Source: Affinundibacterium baiyunense (GTDB lineage: Bacteria; Pseudomonadota; Gammaproteobacteria; Burkholderiales; Burkholderiaceae_D). Taken from it: a stretch of DNA of 64,000 bases. The translations under genes and the position numbers were made by a program. Within the stretch, counting starts at the first letter, position 1. The number at the start of each line of letters is the position of its first letter. The notes under the pieces are model-generated. The model made no database searches. It was not told the origin of the DNA and worked only from the letters and a program-made list of their open reading frames with translations. The DNA lies in assembly GCF_018139645.1 (NCBI RefSeq), contig NZ_JAGSPM010000008.1:159833-223832 (forward strand), given 5' to 3'. Shown in pieces: positions 59,189 through 64,000 of the stretch.

Positions 59189-60643
59189 ATGAAGAAAAAC
59201 ATTTGGATTGTAGATGACGATGATTCTATTCGCTGGGTGCTAGAAAAAGCGTTGGCAAGAGAAGGCTTTGTTACGCGTAGTTTTATGAATCCCGATGATG
59301 TATTGACCGCGCTCGACGAAGAATCCCCACAAGTCTTGGTTTCAGATATTCGCATGAACGGCGCATCAGGATTGGACTTGTTGCAAACGATCAAGCAGCG
59401 CTTGCCAAGTTTGCCGGTCATTATTATGACGGCGTTTTCTGATCTCGATTCTGCGGTTGCTGCCTTTAAAGGTGGTGCCTTTGAATACTTGGCAAAGCCG
59501 TTTGATTTGTCTAAAGCCGTGGAATTAATTCGGCGTGCGCTAGAAGAAAGTGCACGTGAAGCGACAATTGAATTAGTCGCTGATGTTGAAACAGAGATCC
59601 TAGGACATGCCGCAGCGATGCAAGAAGTATTTCGTGCAATTGGTCGTTTGTCGCAATCGAGTGTAACCGTGTTGATTACGGGTGAGTCTGGCAGCGGTAA
59701 AGAGCTGGTGGCGCGCGCATTACATAAACATAGTCCACGCGTGAATCAGCCTTTTATCGCACTAAACACGGCGGCAATTCCTAAAGATTTGCTTGAGTCA
59801 GAGTTGTTTGGACATGAACGAGGTGCCTTCACTGGTGCGCAATCCGCTCGCCGCGGTCGATTCGAGCAAGCGGAAGGTGGCACCTTGTTTTTAGATGAAA
59901 TCGGTGACATGCCGTTTGATCTGCAGACGCGTCTGCTGCGCGTACTCTCTGATGGACATTTTTACCGTGTGGGTGGACATCAACCATTAAAAGCGAATGT
60001 ACGATTGATCGCGGCGACTCACCAACATTTAGAAGAACGCGTGAAAGAGGGTGTGTTTCGAGAAGACTTGTTCCATCGACTCAATGTAATTCGCTTGCGT
60101 GTTCCTAGCTTGCGCGAACGGCGTGAGGATATTCCTTTATTAGCTAAGCATTTCTTGATTCAAAGTGCAAAGCAATTGGGCGTTGATGCAAAACGATTGT
60201 CTGATTCCGCATTGACGTATATCTCTGGCTTAGAATTTCCGGGTAATGTTAGGCAGTTAGAAAATTTATGTAATTGGATTACTGTGATGGCGCCAGGGCA
60301 GGTGGTCGAGGTCGTTGACTTGCCGAGTGAATTATTGCCGATAACCACGAGTAATGCGGCCGTTGAAGTCGGTGTGCGATTACCTAATCACGCAGCGATC
60401 TCGATGCAAACTGAGAATTTCTGGCTTAGCTCTTTGGAGCATGAGGCAGAACGTTTGCTGCAACAAGGTGGGCAAGAGATTATGTCAAAGTTGAGTCGTG
60501 ATTTTGAGAGTGTTGTTATTAAAGCTGCCTTGAGACATACACATGGACGTAAAAATGAGGCAGCGATTCGTTTAGGAATCGGACGAAATACGATTAGCAG
60601 AAAAATTCAGGAACTGTGCATAGATGGCGTGAGAGATGAATAA
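59189..60643 (+). CDS. glnG: Nitrogen regulation response regulator NtrC
   Basis: This 484-residue sigma-54 activator has a receiver domain (phosphoacceptor Asp in VSDIRMNGASG), a AAA+ domain (Walker A GESGSGKE, the sigma-54 contact loop GAFTGA in ERGAFTGAQ, Walker B LFLDEIGD), and a C-terminal Fis-type helix-turn-helix (EAAIRLGIGRNTISRKIQEL). It is the expected binder of the sites upstream of glnA. All functional motifs are intact. Confidence 0.98.
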   Translation: MKKNIWIVDDDDSIRWVLEKALAREGFVTRSFMNPDDVLTALDEESPQVLVSDIRMNGASGLDLLQTIKQRLPSLPVIIMTAFSDLDSAVAAFKGGAFEYLAKPFDLSKAVELIRRALEESAREATIELVADVETEILGHAAAMQEVFRAIGRLSQSSVTVLITGESGSGKELVARALHKHSPRVNQPFIALNTAAIPKDLLESELFGHERGAFTGAQSARRGRFEQAEGGTLFLDEIGDMPFDLQTRLLRVLSDGHFYRVGGHQPLKANVRLIAATHQHLEERVKEGVFREDLFHRLNVIRLRVPSLRERREDIPLLAKHFLIQSAKQLGVDAKRLSDSALTYISGLEFPGNVRQLENLCNWITVMAPGQVVEVVDLPSELLPITTSNAAVEVGVRLPNHAAISMQTENFWLSSLEHEAERLLQQGGQEIMSKLSRDFESVVIKAALRHTHGRKNEAAIRLGIGRNTISRKIQELCIDGVRDE

Positions 60644-60851
60644 GCTGTCGTTTTTTCTCATAGCTTCTATGATAAATATTCTCCTTATCCACTTATCGGA
60701 GTATTATTTCTTTGCGTAAATTGATGTTGAATCACAAACATAATAGACATCGATAATAAAAAAATTTACGTCAGAAATGAACTGGCATGAATCTGTTTGA
60801 TTGATGCTGGCTTCGAATGGTCTTTGATGCTGTAAAAATTGGGAGATATCT

Positions 60852-61679
60852 ATGAATTTCGACGCGCTATTTCAGCAACAAACAGCTTTACCAACGATTC
60901 CCAAAGTTGTCCAAGAAGTGATTGATAGCTTTAATGACGACAATGTGTCAATCGATGATATTTCTCGTAAGTTAGCCGCAGATCAAGTGTTGAGTGCAAA
61001 GATACTGCGTTTGGCAAATTCTTCTTATTACCATTCATCTCGTAGTGTTGGAACTGTGGATGATGCCGTACTAATGCTGGGGTTTATGACAGTTCGTACC
61101 TTGGTTATTAGTAGTGGTTTGACAGGTGGATTCAAAGCGATGCCTGGCGTGGATCTGAAGCAGTTTTGGCGTTACAGCATGCACACGGCGGTCATCGCTA
61201 AATGTCTGGCAAAGAAAATTAACGGCAATTCAGACTTTGCCTTTACTGTCGGTTTGATGCATGCGATTGGTCAGCTAGTGATGCATGCTGCAATGCCTGA
61301 ACAAGCTATGCAAATCGATAAAATTGCTGGTTTATTGGATGCGCGTCGTCTAGACGTAGAGCGCACATCCTTCGGCTATGATTTTTCTGATGTTGGTGCA
61401 GAATTGGCTAAGCGCTGGCGTTTTCCTGATAATTTTTCTGCGGTAATCAAAGGATTCCCTCAACCATTGGTCGCGCAAGGTTTTGAACCGATGGCAGGTG
61501 TCGTGCATGTAGCGGTATGGCGATCACGTGTAGAAGAAAATAAGTATTCCAAAGAAGAAATGGAGGCAACTATTCCGCACGAGGTACTTGCTAAGCTAGG
61601 TATTTCAGTAGACTATATATTGAATGAAATGCCACCAATCTCGGAATTGGCAGCAGGCCTTGAGGAATTAGTGAGTTAA
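60852..61679 (+). CDS. HDOD-domain signalling protein
   Basis: This 275-residue protein is a single HDOD domain (about 15-210). It opens with LPTIPKVVQEVIDSF, and ADQVLSAKILRLANSSYY plus VDDAVLMLGFMTVRTLV are typical. The catalytic HD residues of HD hydrolases are partly lost, as in the family. HDOD proteins link to c-di-GMP and stress signalling in an unclear way. GGGAGA precedes the ATG. It is monocistronic with its own terminator. Confidence 0.88.
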   Translation: MNFDALFQQQTALPTIPKVVQEVIDSFNDDNVSIDDISRKLAADQVLSAKILRLANSSYYHSSRSVGTVDDAVLMLGFMTVRTLVISSGLTGGFKAMPGVDLKQFWRYSMHTAVIAKCLAKKINGNSDFAFTVGLMHAIGQLVMHAAMPEQAMQIDKIAGLLDARRLDVERTSFGYDFSDVGAELAKRWRFPDNFSAVIKGFPQPLVAQGFEPMAGVVHVAVWRSRVEENKYSKEEMEATIPHEVLAKLGISVDYILNEMPPISELAAGLEELVS

Positions 61680-61719
61680 TTTGATGCGTTTATGCGCTCA
61701 TACGTTTAAATAGTTTTAT

Positions 61720-61750
61720 AAAACCGGGTTCTCAGTCGACCCGGTTTTTT
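61720..61750. terminator. Terminator between HDOD and FAD-dehydrogenase genes
   Basis: A 10-bp perfect stem (61720-61729 with 61739-61748) with a 9-base loop has T residues on the plus side. It lies between convergent genes. Confidence 0.85.
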
Positions 61751-61760
61751 CTATGCATAT

Positions 61761-63383
61761 TTACGCATGCTTGCGATTAATGCTCAGAGCGACTGCTTCG
61801 GCTACTTTAATACCGTCAATCGCGGCCGATAAAATGCCACCCGCATAGCCAGCTCCTTCGCCTGCTGGATAAAAGCCTTCGGTGTTGATGCTTTGCAGGT
61901 CATCATCTTTGCGTTTGATTCTAATTGGCGATGAAGTGCGAGTTTCCACTCCCGTCAATACCGCATCTTTCAGTGCAAAACCTTTAATTTGCCTATCAAA
62001 CTCAGGAATGGCCTCGCGAATCGCATCAATCGCGAATGCTGGTAATACATCGGCGAGGTTGCACAGGCTGATGCCTGGTTTGTACGAGGGAATGACTTCC
62101 CCTAATTCTGAGGACGGGCGATTTGCTAAGAAGTCGCCGATTAGTTGGCCCGGTGCATTGTAGTTTCTGCCACCGACTTCAAATGCTTTGCTTTCTAATT
62201 GACGTTGAAAATCGATGCCAGCAAGTGGATGCCCTGGATAGTCGATTTCAGGTGAAATTCCAACCACAATGGCACTGTTCGCATTTCGTTCGTTGCGTGA
62301 ATATTGGCTCATGCCATTGGTCACTACGCGACCAGTTTCGGATGTCGCTGCAACTACTGTTCCCCCTGGACACATGCAAAAGCTATAGACCGACCGATTG
62401 TTTTTGGCATGGTGGACTAACTTGTAATCTGCGGCGCCAAGAATTTTATTGCCTGCATTCGGGCCGAAACGTGCTTTATCAATAATCGACTGAGGATGTT
62501 CAATGCGGAAGCCCACCGAAAAAGGTTTTGCTTCAACATAAATGCCTTTGTCGTAAATTAGCTGAAATGTATCGCGCGCGCTATGACCGACTGCAACCAC
62601 AACATGATCTGCTTCAAGCTTTTCATGATCATTAATAGTCAGGCCTACAATTTGACCATCTTGAATGTCAAAGTCGGTTACCTTCTGCTCGAAACGGATC
62701 TCGCCACCTAGTTCAATAATGTTGCTACGCATTTCTTCAATCATCTTTACCAGCCGGAAAGTTCCTATATGCGGCTTGCTGACATACATAATTTCTTCAG
62801 GTGCGCCAGATTTAACGAACTCCGTTAATACTTTGCGACCATAGTGTTTGGGATCTTTAATTTGGCTATACAGTTTTCCGTCAGAGAATGTGCCAGCTCC
62901 ACCCTCGCCAAATTGAACGTTGGATTCAGGCTGTAATTCACGCTTTCTCCATAGGCCCCAAGTATCTTTGGTTCGCTCTCTGACAGCTTTACCACGTTCA
63001 AGCACAATAGGCTTGTATCCCATTTGTGCCAATATAAGTGCAGCGAACAAGCCGCAAGGGCCGAAGCCTATGACTACCGGACGCTTAAATGGTTTCGTGC
63101 TAGCGTGAGTTACAAATTTGTAGCTGGTATCTGGAGTTCTAGTGACTTTCGCTTGGCCTTGTGTATTTCTTATTTTATGCAGTAAGTTTTCATCATTCGA
63201 AGTGGTCACGTCTACGGTGTAAATTAACACGATCGCGGTTTTCTTGCGGGCATCGTAGCTACGTTTGAATACTTCAAAGCTGATTAAATCTGCGGCTTCA
63301 ATATTTAAGCGTTTCAATACCGCTTGTTTTAAATCGCTCTCGGCGTGGTCTAGCGGGAGTTGTATGTCGGTCAGACGTAACAT
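61761..63383 (-). CDS. FAD-dependent dehydrogenase (HI0933/YtfP-like)
   Basis: This 540-residue flavoprotein has an N-terminal about 90-residue domain and then the Rossmann motif VIGFGPCGLFAALILAQMG, with ERGKAVRERT after it. FGEGGAGTFSDGKLY matches the family seen in many bacteria as an uncharacterised FAD-dependent dehydrogenase. AGEGAGYAGGILSAA near the end closes the FAD site. The ATG at 63383 is preferred to a TTG six codons upstream. Substrate unknown. It lies next to and divergent from the rRNA operon. Confidence 0.88.
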   Translation of the reverse strand: MLRLTDIQLPLDHAESDLKQAVLKRLNIEAADLISFEVFKRSYDARKKTAIVLIYTVDVTTSNDENLLHKIRNTQGQAKVTRTPDTSYKFVTHASTKPFKRPVVIGFGPCGLFAALILAQMGYKPIVLERGKAVRERTKDTWGLWRKRELQPESNVQFGEGGAGTFSDGKLYSQIKDPKHYGRKVLTEFVKSGAPEEIMYVSKPHIGTFRLVKMIEEMRSNIIELGGEIRFEQKVTDFDIQDGQIVGLTINDHEKLEADHVVVAVGHSARDTFQLIYDKGIYVEAKPFSVGFRIEHPQSIIDKARFGPNAGNKILGAADYKLVHHAKNNRSVYSFCMCPGGTVVAATSETGRVVTNGMSQYSRNERNANSAIVVGISPEIDYPGHPLAGIDFQRQLESKAFEVGGRNYNAPGQLIGDFLANRPSSELGEVIPSYKPGISLCNLADVLPAFAIDAIREAIPEFDRQIKGFALKDAVLTGVETRTSSPIRIKRKDDDLQSINTEGFYPAGEGAGYAGGILSAAIDGIKVAEAVALSINRKHA

Positions 63384-63461
63384 AATTATTAATGCACTCA
63401 ATAAATCAAAGGCGTATTTTAACTGTTACTTATTCAATGCCCCAAACAATCTAATTTTCCC

Positions 63462-63491
63462 TTGCGCAACTCGCTGAAACTTTGCTATAGT
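63462..63491 (+). promoter_or_regulatory. rRNA operon promoter P1 (candidate)
   Basis: TTGCGC at 63462-63467 and TATAGT at 63486-63491 are separated by 18 bases. The expected start is near 63498, exactly where a GAAA-capped hairpin begins. Confidence 0.55.
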
Positions 63492-63497
63492 TCGCCT

Positions 63498-63513
63498 CCC
63501 GCAGAAATGCGGG
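63498..63513 (+). other. GAAA-tetraloop hairpin at the presumed rrn P1 start
   Basis: CCCGCA pairs with TGCGGG around GAAA, a stable GNRA tetraloop. It would be the first structure of a P1 transcript. Confidence 0.55.
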
Positions 63514-63610
63514 TGTGAAATAAGAGTGATGCAAGTAGTAAGACGTTGATTTTCCTGGTGTTTAAATCGATTAGTAAGAAACGATTTAAGCGAAATAAAA
63601 AAACAGGGGG

Positions 63611-63639
63611 TTGACGAGAAGTTAGAAGTGCTGCATAAT
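63611..63639 (+). promoter_or_regulatory. rRNA operon promoter P2
   Basis: TTGACG at 63611-63616 and CATAAT at 63634-63639 are separated by 17 bases, a strong sigma-70 promoter match. It lies about 125 bases after P1 and about 265 before the 16S gene. Confidence 0.8.
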
Positions 63640-63698
63640 CTCGTTTCTCTGCTGCTGACGAACACAACGCTTCGAAGCAAAAGCAGAAAAGAATTGAA

Positions 63699-63712
63699 GA
63701 TCTTTAACAATT
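63699..63712 (+). promoter_or_regulatory. rRNA antitermination boxA
   Basis: GATCTTTAACAATT closely matches the bacterial boxA (TGCTCTTTAACAAT). It is placed in the 16S leader, where NusB/NusE assemble the antitermination complex. Confidence 0.8.
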
Positions 63713-63905
63713 AACAGTCAATAAATGTGGGCACTTGATAGTGATAGCGACTAGCTGCTTAGGTAGCTAGGAAACTTAAAATATATCAAATGTTCACAAG
63801 AAATAACAAAGCAAGACGGTTTTCAGAGATGAAAATCGAACTGTCAGTATTTTGAGTGAGCGACGCCATCTACGGATGGAAGCAGAAATGCTAAAAACAG
63901 AGATT

Positions 63906-64000
63906 GAACTGAAGAGTTTGATCCTGGCTCAGATTGAACGCTGGCGGCATGCCTTACACATGCAAGTCGAACGGCAGCACGGACTTCGGTCTGGTGGCGA
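63906..64000 (+). rRNA. rrs: 16S ribosomal RNA, 5' end (continues beyond window)
   Basis: The universal start GAAGAGTTTGATCCTGGCTC, followed by GATTGAACGCTGGCGGCATG and CATGCAAGTCGAACGGCAGC, identifies a betaproteobacterial 16S. The mature 5' end is placed by alignment to the E. coli start and may be off by a few bases. Confidence 0.97.

Noticed and set aside
1..64000. CRISPR arrays, insertion sequences, prophage genes or toxin-antitoxin pairs
   Set aside because: I looked for regularly spaced repeats, transposase or integrase motifs and paired small genes and found none.

Overview
The window is a stretch of chromosome from a betaproteobacterium of the order Burkholderiales, most likely the family Oxalobacteraceae (an Undibacterium-like organism is my best guess). 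The evidence is the betaproteobacterial 5' end of a 16S rRNA gene at the right edge, and the gene neighbourhoods: mutM / TPR / lolB / ispE / tRNA-Gln / prs / rplY, ptsN-hprK-rapZ, ubiE / Tim44-like / ubiJ / ubiB, and glnA / DUF4124 / glnL / glnG. By eye the GC content is a little under 50% and looks even. I see no insertion sequence, prophage, integrase or CRISPR array. This is mostly core chromosome with a few accessory genes.

Left part (1-9.5 kb): the 3' end of a Kef-type K+/H+ antiporter converges on an ODP-type metallo-beta-lactamase-fold protein. Gamma-glutamyltransferase follows. Then, all on the minus strand, come ribosomal protein L25, PRPP synthetase, tRNA-Gln, IspE (isoprenoids), LolB (lipoprotein insertion) and a long TPR protein. 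From 9.6 to 20.4 kb the plus strand carries mutM, a solitary dynamin-like GTPase, a secreted Ycf48-like propeller, mutY, a tight operon of an exported TAP-type hydrolase with a NatAB-type ABC exporter, and a beta-lactamase-like lipoprotein. mutM and mutY together form the 8-oxoguanine repair pair.

Middle (20.6-41.5 kb): rapZ-hprK-ptsN (PTS-Ntr), a PAS/GAF/GGDEF/EAL protein, queF (queuosine) and ilvA lie on the minus strand. A YqaA-type membrane protein, a periplasmic-type Xaa-Pro aminopeptidase, a 1330-residue FAD/Fe-S oxidoreductase, a HIT protein, a DUF971 protein and a ubiquinone block (ubiE, Tim44-like, ubiJ, ubiB, a TPMT-like methyltransferase) lie on the plus strand. A short REP/MITE-like repeat sits between the HIT and DUF971 genes.

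Right part (41.5-64 kb): an M13 peptidase; two large TonB-dependent receptors flanking a kynurenine-pathway locus (kynU-kynA, divergent Lrp-type regulator, no kynB nearby) and a KDPG/KDPGal-type aldolase; a rhodanese; and the nitrogen-control locus glnA-DUF4124-glnL-glnG. The glnA promoter region holds a clear sigma-54 promoter with an array of NtrC-type enhancer sites. An HDOD protein and a FAD-dependent dehydrogenase follow, and the window ends in the promoter, leader and first bases of an rRNA operon.

The best non-coding signals are the glnA enhancer array, the rrn promoters with a GAAA-capped hairpin at the presumed first nucleotides, a terminator directly abutting the ubiJ start, and several near-perfect dyads in gene-free stretches. 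I did not find a clearly new multi-gene system. The least explained items are the solitary dynamin, the ODP protein, the hydrolase-NatAB operon and the Tim44-like and methyltransferase genes inside the ubiquinone block.
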